DNA from: Thinopyrum elongatum
Taxonomy: Eukaryota > Streptophyta > Magnoliopsida > Poales > Poaceae
Direction of reading: 5' to 3'
Assembly (NCBI GenBank): GCA_011799875.1
Contig: CM022303.1
Location: forward strand, 545,183,368-545,247,367
DNA: 64,000 nucleotides
Shown piece after piece: positions 11,763 to 21,381 of this stretch; the first letter of the stretch is position 1; each line of letters opens with the position of its first letter. The position numbers were made by a program, and so were the translations under genes. The notes under the pieces were generated by a model, which was given only the letters and a program-made list of their open reading frames with translations, was not told where the DNA came from and did no database searches.

Positions 11763-12490
11763 CTAGAAATTTTGATCGGTGGAAGACTCCATGATATCCG
11801 CTCCAGCTTCGTCTTCATAGCCATCTTCACTACTGTCGGGGTCGGAGTCGGTGTCGTCGATGATGATGTAGTCCTCGGGATGGTTGTCATCTCCTCCTGG
11901 CGCGGGGTCTCCCATGAATTCTCCTAGCTTCCTTGTCAAGTCGTCATTCCTTTACACTAGTACTGCGATTTCCTCCTCGTATTCGTCGCGTGTAGACTTG
12001 AGTTCCTCTTCTAGCTCCATGTTCCTGGTCATCACCTTCTTCAAATCTATCATGCTTGCGCACATCTGGTTCTCCTGTCGACGAATGTGCTGGTTTAACT
12101 CCTGGATGAAAGCTGCAATGGACCTATTTCTCCTGGTGCTGATCATCTCCCATTGCTCATCTCGGCGCCCACATATCTGGTAGATGGTGTCCTTAAGATC
12201 TTTGTGATAAACTTCACCGATGCGTCCCATGGCGATGTGGGCTGCCATGCTCTTACCTAGACTCCAGGTTGGTGCATCAAAGGAAAACTCTATGGACTCG
12301 GTAACTGGCATGAACGTCCTTCCTGGAACTTGAACTCGAATCATCCAACGCTCCTCTTCTAGCAAAGTGGCGGTGTAGGTCCGGTGAAGCTTGGTATTCC
12401 GATGTTCAGGTACTTAGTGACTTCCTTCAAGTGTCTCCCAAAGGGTGTGTCTTCATCCGGTTGTGCAAACTTGTTCCTTGAGTCCGCCAT
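11763..12490 (-). pseudogene. Extra ORF upstream of gag (coiled-coil with acidic tail)
   Basis: Between the primer site and gag a frame starts at ATG 12490 (MADSRNKFAQPDEDTPFGRH). It shifts by one base near 12385 into EEERWMIRVQVPGRTFMPVT, then SIEFSFDAPTWSLGKSMAAH, a helical stretch (FIQELNQHIRRQENQ, MELEEELKSTRDEYEEE), a TAA at about 11952, and an acidic tail (DDTDSDPDSSEDGYEDEAGA) ending at 11763. It is about 240 residues if the shift and stop are ignored. I do not recognise a domain. I recall similar frames in related grass gypsy elements, but have no search to show it. The function is unknown; the helices suggest self-association. Confidence 0.6.
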
Positions 12491-12581
12491 CCTAGAGAGT
12501 AGAAGATGGAGAGAGTCAGAAATGAGTAGAGAAGAGTGACCTATGGCTTTTCTTAGTGGTCGTGTCCTACAGTCAGTGTGT

Positions 12582-12593
12582 GCTCTGATACCA
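12582..12593 (-). other. Primer binding site, initiator tRNA-Met type
   Basis: On the minus strand TGGTATCAGAGC lies three bases downstream of the 5' LTR end. It is complementary to the 3' end of plant initiator tRNA-Met, the usual primer for this gypsy group. It also fixes the orientation of the element. Confidence 0.92.
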
Positions 12594-12596
12594 TCT

Positions 12597-15250
12597 TGTA
12601 GCGATCCGACCTCAGATGGTCAAATCTCTGCGTTCAAGTGTCATCCCTGGATCGGTAATGCTGACACACACAGTACTCGAAGGATTTATAACAGAGTGCA
12701 ATCACACACTTATTACATCGAATGTCTCAAAAGAGAACTTATTACAATAAATATGGCTTAAGGCCATCTAAGAAAATAACAGCGGAAGGCTTGGAAGATA
12801 AAGTGAGTCCATCAACTCCAACGGCATAGCTGAGTGCATGACAACGACCTAGCGCACCTTACTCTTCGTCTGAAAAGTCTGCAACACGATATGTTGCAGC
12901 CCGAAACGGGTCAGCACTTGGAATATGCTGGCAATATAACACAATAGAGCAAGGAACAAATAATTGCTATCACTACATGCATATATGGCTGGTGGAAAGC
13001 TCTAGGGTTATATTGTTTTGCGAAAAGCCAATTTTTTCCCTACATCAAAGGAATATGTTTTATTTAACTATCATGGTAGTTGTTAAACATTGAGAAGGTA
13101 AATCCCCATCTCAATTCCAATTAAAAGTAATCATTAAACCCAACAAATTAATTTAGAGTGATGAGATCAAATCAATAATTCAAGTACCAGATACTCAAGA
13201 TGTCCATAACCGGGGACACGGCTAATCATGATTAGTTTGTACACTCTGCAGAGGTTTGTGCACTTTTTCCCACAAGATTCGATCTCCTCCGTTGGATTTC
13301 TCGCACTACATGGTGTTTGAGAAACGGATGACCGAGACACAGTCTTTCAGAAGCATTTACTCTTTACTCTGGGTAGACAGTTACACCTACTTTCCCCTAC
13401 ATCTGCTAGCCTACCACTGAAAGAGGTCCTGCAACATACTCAACTATGCTAGAGCCCATAATAGCTTGTGGCTGCACACGGAAGTTTCTAGCATGAATAA
13501 TCTTATGATCCCTTTGAGCCTGGGTGGCGAACCAAAAAGACAACACTGGTATATCCCCAGGTGCCTGCAACCAATCCACCCAGATGTGTATTTAAGTAGC
13601 CACCTTAAGTTAACCATTAATTAACAATGTCACATCTGTCATGGATACACTCAAACCCAATCCACGTCTACGAGCATAGCATGGCAATATAAGCATAACG
13701 TGGAAGTAACTCCCAGGGGTTTGATAATAAAAGCGCAATAGGTTCTACCTCATCATCTACTTCCCAATACCCACAAGTTAATCACATCCTAATCATGCAG
13801 TGTTTGAGGATTGAAACTAATGCATAAAAACTGGGTATGAAAAGAGTATGATCAATGTGTTACTTGCCTTGCTGACGATCTGCAAACCCTAGAGACTCGT
13901 AGTAGCACGCTTCGCACTCCGGGAATTCTATCGTAAACAAGCAATAGCGTACATAAGCAATCAAGCATAGATGCAAGGGTAAAACTCAAATAAGAAGATC
14001 AAATATGAAAGTTCAACTGAAGGGATTCGATCTGCAAAAAGAATCAATCGAATCGGAGCTACGAAACTGAAACTACGGTCAAAAGAACTTCAAAAACAAA
14101 TCTGCTTGAAACCAAATTTTAAATTGGCAAAATCATGTTCAAGTTGATTAAACAGAAATAGGGGTTCGAGACGAAGATTTTGGCGTTGGTTTCACTGGAT
14201 TTGGACGAACGGTTTAAAAACGGCGAGGGTTTGAAGATCAGGGGCTAATCTGCGATAAAAATAATCACGGATAGGTCCCTGGCCAAAAAAGAAAAACCTA
14301 TCGGACGAACGTCCGCTAACAGAGACGAACGGGCGAAAACGTTCGTTAAAACGAACAAACGAACGATCGTTCGCAAACGAACTAAACCGAGAAAACCGAA
14401 CCGATCTAAAATATAAAAAAACGAACCTAGGGTTTTAAAAAAAACCGAGACGGTTTTTACCTAAACCGGAAAAAAAACCGGCGGCGAGATCCGGCGGCTC
14501 CGGCGCGGCACCGGCGAAGGCGGCGGGCGCGGCTGTGGCAGGCGGCGGCGGCGCGGGGCTGCTGCTGCTGCTGCTTGCTGCGGCGGCGGTGGTGTGGGGA
14601 CGAGGGGGGGCGACGGCTATTTAAGGAGGGGAGGGGGCCGGGGCTGCTTGGGGAAGGGGCGAGGGAGGAGGAGTCCTCCTCGGACTCGGCGGCGGCGGGA
14701 GGAAGGCGGCAGCGGCCTGGCTCGGCTGGGCCTTCGGCCCAGTCGGGCGAAAGTTTTTTTTTAAATATGACTCTGCCGAGAAAAATCCTAAATAAAATTA
14801 AAAAAAATCTAAAAATGCCAAAAACAATTTTCACCGTCTAAATAAAATATTTAGAACAAAGTGAACATTTTCTTGGCCTAAAATGCAATTTTTAAAAAAT
14901 GCATATTTTTCTAATTCAAATAAAATAGCAATAAAATCCAAATAAAATTATTTATTTGATTTTAACATTTTTCCTCCAATATTTCTTTTATTTTGGAGAA
15001 GTCATATTATCTCCTCTCATCTGTTTTTAATATGAAATATTTTGGAGAGCAAAATAAATAAAACCAAAATTATCCTCTTTTCAATATTTGAGAAAATTCA
15101 AATATGAAAATAATAAAATCCCCAACTCTCTCCGTGGGTCCTTGAGTTGCTTAGGATTTTTTTAGGGTCACAAATGAAATGCAAATAAAATATGATATGC
15201 AAATGATGACCTATGTATAACATTCCAAATTAAAAAATTGGGATGTTACA
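12597..15250 (-). repeat. 5' LTR of the gypsy element, complete (2654 bp)
   Basis: It runs TGTAACATCC to GGATCGCTACA on the minus strand. A minus-strand TATA-like TTAAATAGCC lies near 14618-14628, followed by GC-rich sequence that would be transcribed leader. Open frames at 14457-14841 fall in this GC-rich part and I do not regard them as genes. The palindrome CGAACGATCGTTCG is repeated at 14360-14373. Confidence 0.9.
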
Positions 15251-15392
15251 TAGTCATTGCAAATTGCTTGACATAGAAGATAGCAGTGCTCTCTGCCATG
15301 GCCACTAGCATAGCAATGTCCTCTTCTTCATGCAAATTAAATTCCTCGACCGACGATGGATCGTCCATGAATGAGGAGTCAACCGAGCTCAT
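15251..15392 (-). pseudogene. PIF/Harbinger transposase, N-terminal part
   Basis: From ATG at 15392 the frame gives MSSVDSSFMDDPSSVEEFNL, then AESTAIFYVKQFAM and TMVEVFG. Taking the two copies of TAGTC as one, it continues without a frame change into 6241 and on to the catalytic domain at 5431-6174. The neighbouring Harbinger copy (16508-17358) has the parallel order [20 protein letters not shown] then [16 protein letters not shown], which confirms the join. About 270 residues before interruption would be short for the family because no upstream exons are visible. Confidence 0.85.
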
Positions 15393-15580
15393 CTACAATG
15401 CAGACAACCACCGTCAAACATACTATCCAATCCCAATTAAAATCATCAAGTTTCATCGTTTTTTTACCTTGGGGAATTCCGTCGAACACCTTGTGCGCGG
15501 GGTGGAAGAAGATGGCTGGCGGTTCGATTGGTCGCTGCTGTGGACGGCGGCACAGAGGAGAACTGCTGCGGACGGCGGCG

Positions 15581-15858
15581 CAGAGGGGAAGGGAGCACGG
15601 CGGACCGCCGGAGTCGGCGAATCCAGCCGGGGCTGCTTCCCGAAACGGCGGCGCCAGGGCGGCTGCGAGATGCCCTCCGGCGGGGGAGGCGACGAGGGCT
15701 AGGGCGGCGGAGGACGGCAGCGGTGCAGAGGAGAAGGGAGCACGACGGACCGCCGGAGTCGTCGAATCCAGCCGCGGTTGCTTCCCGAAACGGCGGCGCT
15801 GGGGCGGCTGCGAGACGCCCTTCGGCGTGGGAGGCGACGAGGGCTAGGGAGGCGGAGG
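15581..15858. repeat. Tandem duplication, 145-bp GC-rich unit
   Basis: The segment starting CAGAGGGGAAGGGAGCACGG at 15581 is repeated from 15726, with matching internal landmarks (GCTTCCCGAAACGGCGGCG in both). It lies upstream of the split Harbinger gene on its strand. The plus-strand frames through it (15286-16191) look like GC-rich chance frames. No coding signal was recognised. Confidence 0.75.
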
Positions 15859-16165
15859 GCGGCGGCGGTGATGTGGGGCGGTGGCGGCGACGGCGACTTG
15901 GCCGGTGCCGGCGGCGACTTTCGGCGGCTGGTGCTCGGTCGCAGGCGGGCGGTCGCGAGGCGGAAGGGGAATGAAGTGGCGGTTGGGCGTTTGGCGGGCG
16001 GCCGCGGTTTTACATCAGTTGTATCTCGTGATGTAAATTTGCATCACAAAGTTTTCAATTTTACATCTCCGGAAGACGGTGGTCCGAATTTTTTTACATA
16101 TGGACCGTCTGTTGGAGGAGCGTTTTCTGCTCTCGACGGTCCAAAAGTTAGGTATTTTTACATAT

Positions 16166-16190
16166 GGACCATCTATTGGAGATGCTCTTA
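16166..16190. other. Harbinger-type terminus GAGCATCTCCAATAG next to TTA
   Basis: Read on the minus strand, 16187 downward begins GAGCATCTCCAATAG and is bordered by TTA (16188-16190). It is the likely right end of the Harbinger element whose transposase lies at 5431-15392. The same TTA is also the left target duplication of the next element. A matching left terminus was not found. Confidence 0.45.
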
Positions 16191-17643
16191 GGCCAACTCC
16201 AGCGCACGACCCCATTCGGATGTCCGTTTTGCTTGGATTCTGTCCGTTTGGGTAGGGCTATGGGGTCGTGTCCGGGCCTTTCCTGGGATGCGGTGGCCGT
16301 GCGCCCAACGCGCGGACGCATCCTTTGGCCCCATCCTATCCGCCATGGCCAATATGTCATATATTCATATTTCAAACAAGTTTGCACGTCCAAATAGTAA
16401 TTGTCTGAAATAGAAATAGTTTTACAACCAAATCGAAATTGTCTCGAATAAAATAGTTTTACAACCAAATCGAAATTGTCTTGCATAACATTGATGAACC
16501 AATACATCTATTGGTTGCCAATGTGATTTCACATGTGCTCAACCAAGTCATTTTGAAGATCTAAATGAGTGTGCCGATCACGCAGTTCACGATGGAATTG
16601 GGTAAACTGTTCAAACGTGGCCGGTTCTTGGTGTATGGGCTCAACATTTTCACCTTGAAAATCAAATCCTTGGTCGAAGTGCTGTTATCACGCTCGTCCT
16701 TGACGATCTTGTTGTGCATGATCACACAAGCAGTCATCACCTCTCAAAGCTTCCCTTCATCCCATGTCAGTGCAGGGTGTCGAACGATACCCCATCGGGA
16801 TTGAAGCACACCAAAAGCACGCTCCACATCCTTTCTAGCACTCTCTTGTATTTGAGCAAATCTCTGTCTCTTCTCACCTTGGGGTTTCGAGATTGTCTTC
16901 ACAAAAGTTGACCACTGAGGATATATACCATCAGCTAGGTAGTATCCCTTGTTGTAGTGGTGGCCATTGACCTCAAAGTTGACTAATGGGGAGTGGCCTT
17001 CTGCAAGCCTTGCGAACACTGGAGAACGCTGCAGCACGTTGATATCATTGTGAGAACCTGCCATGCCGAAGAAAGAATGTCATATCCAAAGATCTTGTGA
17101 AGCCACCGCTTCTAATATGACAATGCACGCTTTAACATGCCCCTTGTACTGGCCCTGCCAAGCAAATGGACAGTTCTTCCACTCCCAGTGCATGCAATCT
17201 ATGCTGCCAAGCATGCCTGGAAAGCCTCTATCGGCGTTGATCGCCAACAGCCTTTCTGTATCAGCGGCATTTGGCTGCTCCAAGTACTCAGGGGCAAACA
17301 CTGTCAGCACGGCCTTGCAGAAGCTGTACAGTGACAGCAGACATGTGGATTCACTCATGCGGCGGGGTGGGACGAGGGGGGAGCGGGTGGAGGGGTTGGA
17401 GGCGAATGGAGTGCTAGTGTCCCCGACAGGCGGGCCACGGAGAGGACAAGGGCGTGCGTCCAGCCTGTCCGCGCGATGTTCGTTTCACCCAAACGCAGCG
17501 CAAGTTTGGGCCAGGAATGGGTCGAAAATGGACGAAGACCGGACATTTGTCCGTTTGAGACCGCGCGTTGGGCCGCGCTATTCGTCCGTTCCACCTCAAA
17601 CGGACTAAGACGGACGGGATGGGGTCACGCGCTGGAGTTGGCC
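16191..17643 (-). mobile_element. PIF/Harbinger element with perfect termini (1453 bp)
   Basis: The left end is GGCCAACTCCAGCGCACGAC at 16191. The right end, on the minus strand from 17643, reads GGCCAACTCCAGCGCGTGAC. The first 15 bases agree exactly and the match continues with GACCCCAT. TTA flanks both ends (16188-16190 and 17644-17646), the standard PIF/Harbinger target duplication. It holds a single transposase-like frame and no Myb-like ORF1. Confidence 0.93.
16508..17358 (-). pseudogene. Harbinger transposase with nonsense codons
   Basis: From ATG at 17358 the frame reads [40 protein letters not shown] (first catalytic D), then TGA at 17080-17082, then [17 protein letters not shown] (second D), [11 protein letters not shown] and [13 protein letters not shown] (E). 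A second TGA lies near 16742, a frameshift near 16685, and a third TGA at 16529-16531 just before the natural end at 16508. Each TGA stands where the family (and the copy at 5431-6174 for the first) has tryptophan, so all three fit TGG to TGA. The catalytic acids remain, but the protein cannot be made in one piece. Confidence 0.88.
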
Positions 17644-17646
17644 TTA

Positions 17647-18266
17647 TGTTGCAGCCGGGCGCGGATTCTCTACCTTGCCATGGGCAAGGTAGAGAGTTAC
17701 AGTGGCCTGCCTTTGCCCCACAGCCGTTGGATCAGGGGGTGGCGGTCCAGATCGGACGAAACGCTGTAGCACGCGCACTGTTTTATGGACACTGTTCGAC
17801 GGATACTGTTCGTATACTGTTTACGCTACTGTAGCATGGTTACTGTTCCATCAAATTTCATCGGTCCGTTTGCAGCCAGGCTCTTCCTCCGGCCAACCGT
17901 AAATTCCAGTGACCCAACATCCTGTTGACGAAAAAGACCTCTGGTCAGTCATACAAATGCTTCGCTGTCCTTCGAGACTCTCTCCATTTGCCATTTGGCA
18001 ATCCGGGCACTTCTCGTCACAAATTGTCGCAGCATCCGAGCTCCGTGACCAGTTTGACGTTGATCTGCTCACGCCATGGGGTTCGGCCAACAGTGCGTGC
18101 GTGCTGTCCGCGGCAGAAAGGGACTTAGCTGACGACACTACGTTTTTCAAATAAGTTTACTTGAATGAATTTCCTATTTCACGGGGCACCAGAATTTTGA
18201 TTTTTACGGTGAGTGCTCTGCCTGGACTGTCGTGTACTATGTGGCGCCCTCTCAAAGGTCGAAACG
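17647..18266. other. Low-copy-looking spacer, no gene recognised
   Basis: This stretch resumes the flank that preceded the Harbinger insertion. It has mixed composition, a short inverted pair CTACCTTGCC/GGCAAGGTAG at about 17670-17695 and several overlapping frames under 100 codons on both strands. None resembles a protein family I know. Confidence 0.5.
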
Positions 18267-18277
18267 TGTATGTGGTC

Positions 18278-18583
18278 TTTTTTTTAACACCATGCAGACA
18301 AATACGCTCATACATCCATACTTATAAACGCACGCACACACACCCTATCTTGTGAGCATCTTTTAGAGACTGAATCAGCCCATCATCTTCAGATTGACGA
18401 AGTCGTCACAGACGTCTTTGTGATCGATGGGAACATCTTCTTTCACTAAACGCACATCATCGTAAAGTCTAAAATAAATTCAAAAAAAGGGAGCACATAT
18501 GTTAAGCTTAAGACTTAAACTCCGAGGAACTGAAGATAGCACCGTCCTCTTAACTATCCAATCATAAATTAGTTCGCAAAACA
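18278..18583 (-). mobile_element. tRNA-derived SINE with target duplication
   Basis: The plus strand starts with a T run followed by AACACCATGCAGACAAATAC, so the element has a poly(A) 3' end on the minus strand. Its minus-strand 5' part shows decayed Pol III boxes (TGGATAGTTAAGAGG as A-box-like, GAGTTTAAGTCTTAAG as B-box-like). Eleven-base duplications TGTATGTGGTC (18267-18277) and TGTACGTGGTC (18584-18594) flank it with one mismatch. I recognise the interior as a common Triticeae dispersed repeat, though the exact SINE family is uncertain. Confidence 0.7.
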
Positions 18584-18596
18584 TGTACGTGGTCAT

Positions 18597-19060
18597 GACT
18601 CGTGTCATGTGGGCAAAGCGCTGGCACCAACCTGTGTCCCTGTGTGTGGCCATGATTACAGAACATCCGTGCTGATCACACGACCAAACGAACCGTCTGC
18701 AGTCGTTTCTGTCGCAGGAGCCACGTGCTCGCCGTGTCGATGCCTCGTCGGCGGCAATACATTTTCCATTTCAAAGCAGCCTTCGAAATCTTGGGATCGC
18801 TGAAATGATTTCGCGAGGATCTGCATCTCGTCTCGCGGGACGCGGCGTGGATCCGATCGGATCCAGGCCGACGCGACGCGGGCGGGATATCCCGTGCCGG
18901 CGGCGGCGGCCATCGGGCCATGTGCGCACATGCGTGCAGCCTGCCGATGTGAATCGGACGGAGTTCAGGGCCGGGACGACGCAAACGATACGCGCTTTCG
19001 GCCCCGCGAGTACGTAGTGTGAAAAGGGCAATCCATATGTTAATTGCAGCCGCATCGGGA
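18597..19060. other. GC-rich spacer without recognised gene
   Basis: The segment includes a BamHI-like palindromic cluster (GGATCCGATCGGATCC near 18849) and a run of GGC triplets near 18898. Open frames on both strands overlap each other and none looks like a known protein. Confidence 0.45.
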
Positions 19061-19080
19061 TCATGCGGCGATGTGATCTG

Positions 19081-19130
19081 ATGTCAAAAAGGGAAAAGAA
19101 AAATACGGTGATGGTTTTTTTTTAACAACA
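19081..19130 (-). mobile_element. 50-bp retroposon footprint with 18-bp duplication
   Basis: ATGCGGCGATGTGATCTG (19063-19080) and ATGCGGTCATGTGATCTG (19131-19148) differ at two positions and bracket a 50-bp insert. The insert ends in a T run plus AACAACA, like the 3' end of the SINE at 18278. This suggests a 5'-truncated SINE or LINE copy inserted on the minus strand. Confidence 0.6.
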
Positions 19131-19377
19131 ATGCGGTCATGTGATCTGCTACTAGAGAAATGAAAACTGGAGCATGTCTTCCTCTATGACCACACATTCT
19201 CATGCAATGTGTTGTAGCACGGGAAACCTGGCACCGATGTTTCATGCGTTTACAAATCACGGTAGGTATCCTGATGTACGCTCAACATTCGAGGAGTGAT
19301 GGATTTGGGTGAGATCGAGATACGTGGATAAGGAAGCGAAGGGCTTTGGCACATTGGTGCTTTTCACATCTTGGAAC

Positions 19378-19394
19378 TTTTTTTTTTGCGGGGA
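19378..19394 (-). mobile_element. 17-bp poly(T)-GCGGGGA insertion with 13-bp duplication
   Basis: CACATCTTGGAAC occurs at 19365-19377 and again, identically, at 19395-19407. Between them are ten T and GCGGGGA. On the minus strand this is a short tail ending in poly(A), the mark of an extremely truncated target-primed retroposition. Confidence 0.65.
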
Positions 19395-19656
19395 CACATC
19401 TTGGAACCTTGAACACTAGAGTTTTCAACAACACGGCTCAACAACGATCGATTACTGCCTTTGCTGATCATATCCATGAGGAGCTTCATGCTCTTAGGCA
19501 GGCTGGTGTATCCTGGCTCCGCTGTTTGTAGTGCGATGCTAGAACTCTTATAACAAATATTTTGCTTCCTTCTACTCCTGAAACTATGATACGTCATTCG
19601 CGTATTCTTGAAAGAAAAAAAATGAAGCATGGTGTTCGAATTTGAGCTCATCCTTG

Positions 19657-20285
19657 GAGCATCTCCAGACTTTCCCTAAATTTAGGATCCTGCTAGGGCA
19701 CAAATTTAGGATCCTACTAGGGCGCCATGTGGCATCCCTCAACATTTAACTTATCAAAACATCCCTCAAAATTTAATTAAATTTCATCGCATCGAGCCCT
19801 TCTCCTGGACTTATCTCCCTGTACATGTAGGATTTAAGTGTTGGTCAAGGTGCAACGTCATCATCCGCGACACCACCATTCTCAAGGGAGTGCACCCAGT
19901 GTCATTGTGCAGGACACCATGTGCAGTGGGTTCGTCGACTTCATCCAAAAAGGAGCGGCCTACGGGGGTCAGTTGGGTGTGCGGGGTCACCACGGACGGC
20001 AAAGATGGTCGGGGTTCCACCAACCAAAACCGAGGCATCGGGGAAGTGGAGCGAGGGTTTGAGGAGGCCCCTCAAACAACTCAAAATGGAGGAGGGAGTG
20101 GCGAGTTCAGTAGTAGCTCCTCAAAAAATTGAAGAGTTACAGATTTGAGGGAATGTGAATGAATAATACAATTTTTTTTCACCCAAAAAACAGATTTGAG
20201 GGAAAGGCTAAATGAGGTTTTATCTCCTCTAACAAAAACATTTTTAGGGGTTTAAAGAGATTTGAGGGAAAGGCTAACGATACTC
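19657..20285. mobile_element. Harbinger-type MITE (629 bp)
   Basis: The left end GAGCATCTCCAGACTTTCCC and the right end read in reverse, GAGTATCGTTAGCCTTTCCC, match at 15 of 20 positions. They are bordered by TTG (left) and TTA (right), a slightly decayed TTA-type duplication. No transposase frame is present. The frames at 19811-20148 are probably incidental. Confidence 0.6.
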
Positions 20286-20305
20286 TTAGATGTTCTACCT
20301 AGTTA

Positions 20306-20325
20306 GAGCATCTCCAATAGCTCAT
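20306..20325 (+). other. Harbinger-type left terminus next to TTA
   Basis: TTA at 20303-20305 precedes GAGCATCTCCAATAG, identical over 15 bases to the terminus at 16187 read on the minus strand. The matching right end was not found before the MITE at 21157, so the element is truncated or its end has decayed. Confidence 0.5.
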
Positions 20326-20480
20326 GCACAAAAACTCCCCATAAAAGTGGTTCCACGGGGTATCTGTAAAAGTTTGGGCAGATATGGGGAGGCCCGGACG
20401 CGTCCGTCACGTTAGAATGGCGCGTGAGACCCATGGGGACACCCGTCGTTACCCAGTAGTCAATTGAGGACGCCGTTCCG

Positions 20481-20958
20481 ATGTTTGGACCGAGGGACAA
20501 ATCCAGCTATTTAAGCGGGACGACGACCCCCGAGGAGATATGGGTGTGGCGCGCCGCTCGGATTGCAGCCGACCTACCTTCGGACTCTTCAGAGCATGAG
20601 GAGAAGGAGGAGGATGAGGAGCAGGCACCGAACGAGGACATGGAGGAGAAGGAAGATGAGGAAGGCGATGCGGATCCGGCGGCTGTCGGAATCCGCATGA
20701 GCGGCCCGCACGGAGTACGAGGTCGCCCAAGCGGAGGAGGCGGTGGAGCAGCAGGCCATCGTCGATTCCATCCAGTCGGAGGCGAAGCTGGAGGCCAACC
20801 GCCGCTACCTCCGCGAGGCACGGGCGAAGGTCGACAAACTCTTTGCGGACATGGAGTCCGACGAGGAGCCGGAGCTGCCGGAGGCGGCTAACGACCAGGC
20901 GGAAGATCCGTCCGGCACTGTCGACACGCAGGTCGTCTACATCTTCAACGACGAGTAG
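20481..20958 (+). pseudogene. Acidic, helical hypothetical protein, frameshifted
   Basis: The frame beginning near 20481 carries an acidic run (SDSSEHEEKEEDEEQAPNED). After an apparent one-base shift near 20695 the reading passes to TEYEVAQAEEAVEQQAIVDS, LEANRRYLREARAKVDKLFA and an acidic C-terminus ending YIFNDE at tandem TAG codons (20956). No ATG opens the second part. The charge pattern and predicted helices suggest a coiled-coil protein. I do not recognise the family. It lies downstream of a Harbinger-like terminus and could be the cargo or ORF1 relic of that element. Confidence 0.4.
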
Positions 20959-21156
20959 TAGTAGGCTAGTTTTAACTATGCGGTAGTACGTAGCTTTTGA
21001 GGTTGCATGGCGTAGTATGGATTTGAGGTATGCGGTTGCACTGGACATAAAAATGAGAGAAGATCAGGCCCTCTGTGCGGACGCATCTGTGGACATACGA
21101 GTTGTGATACCTGTCATATGTGGACCTATAGCTATCACGATCATACGATAGCATTA

Positions 21157-21381
21157 GGCTGGTTGTAATGGGGAGTAACATACTATTTCCGTAATGTATA
21201 GTATCATAAGTTAGTATCTTAGGTTGTCTTATTAATTGCAATGCATGATACAAAGTAGTATAACATTTAATATGATATGGTATCATGATATATATTTTTT
21301 CTCATTTAATTATGTGATATATCATTTAAAAAGTCTAGTTAGCATGCATGATACCGCTTATGATATCTTCATTATGAGACA
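21157..21381. mobile_element. MITE with GGCTGGTTGTAATGGGG terminus
   Basis: TTA (21154-21156) precedes GGCTGGTTGTAATGGGG followed by AGTAACATA, a terminus I recognise from common Triticeae MITEs. The interior is AT-rich. The right end near 21381 (ATATCTTCATTATGAGAC) is only a loose inverse match, so that boundary is approximate. The following stretch, 21382-22038, has no recognised gene. Confidence 0.5.

Larger units (their letters stand above)
6242..15250 (-). mobile_element. Ty3-gypsy LTR retrotransposon (Tekay/Del-like), 9.0 kb
   Basis: The element is bounded by TGTAGCGATCC at 6242 and GGATGTTACA ending at 15250, and flanked by a perfect 5-bp duplication TAGTC (6237-6241 and 15251-15255). 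Coding order on the minus strand is LTR, primer site, an extra ORF, gag with protease, RT, RNase H, integrase fragment, LTR remnant. A deletion at about 8070 joins the middle of the integrase to the middle of the 3' LTR, removing the integrase C-terminus, any chromodomain and roughly the first 825 bp of that LTR. The insertion splits a Harbinger transposase gene. Confidence 0.93.

Noticed and set aside
14457..14841. Overlapping 88-125-codon frames on both strands
   Set aside because: They lie in the GC-rich leader part of the gypsy LTR, with simple-sequence composition (R/P/S/A-rich) and no domain.
15286..16191. Several long plus-strand frames (137-158 codons)
   Set aside because: They arise from the GC-rich 145-bp tandem duplication upstream of the Harbinger gene. 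Three frames are open at once, as expected for stop-poor DNA.
17063..17608. 181-codon plus-strand frame
   Set aside because: It overlaps the Harbinger transposase on the opposite strand and the terminal region of the element. No independent coding signal.
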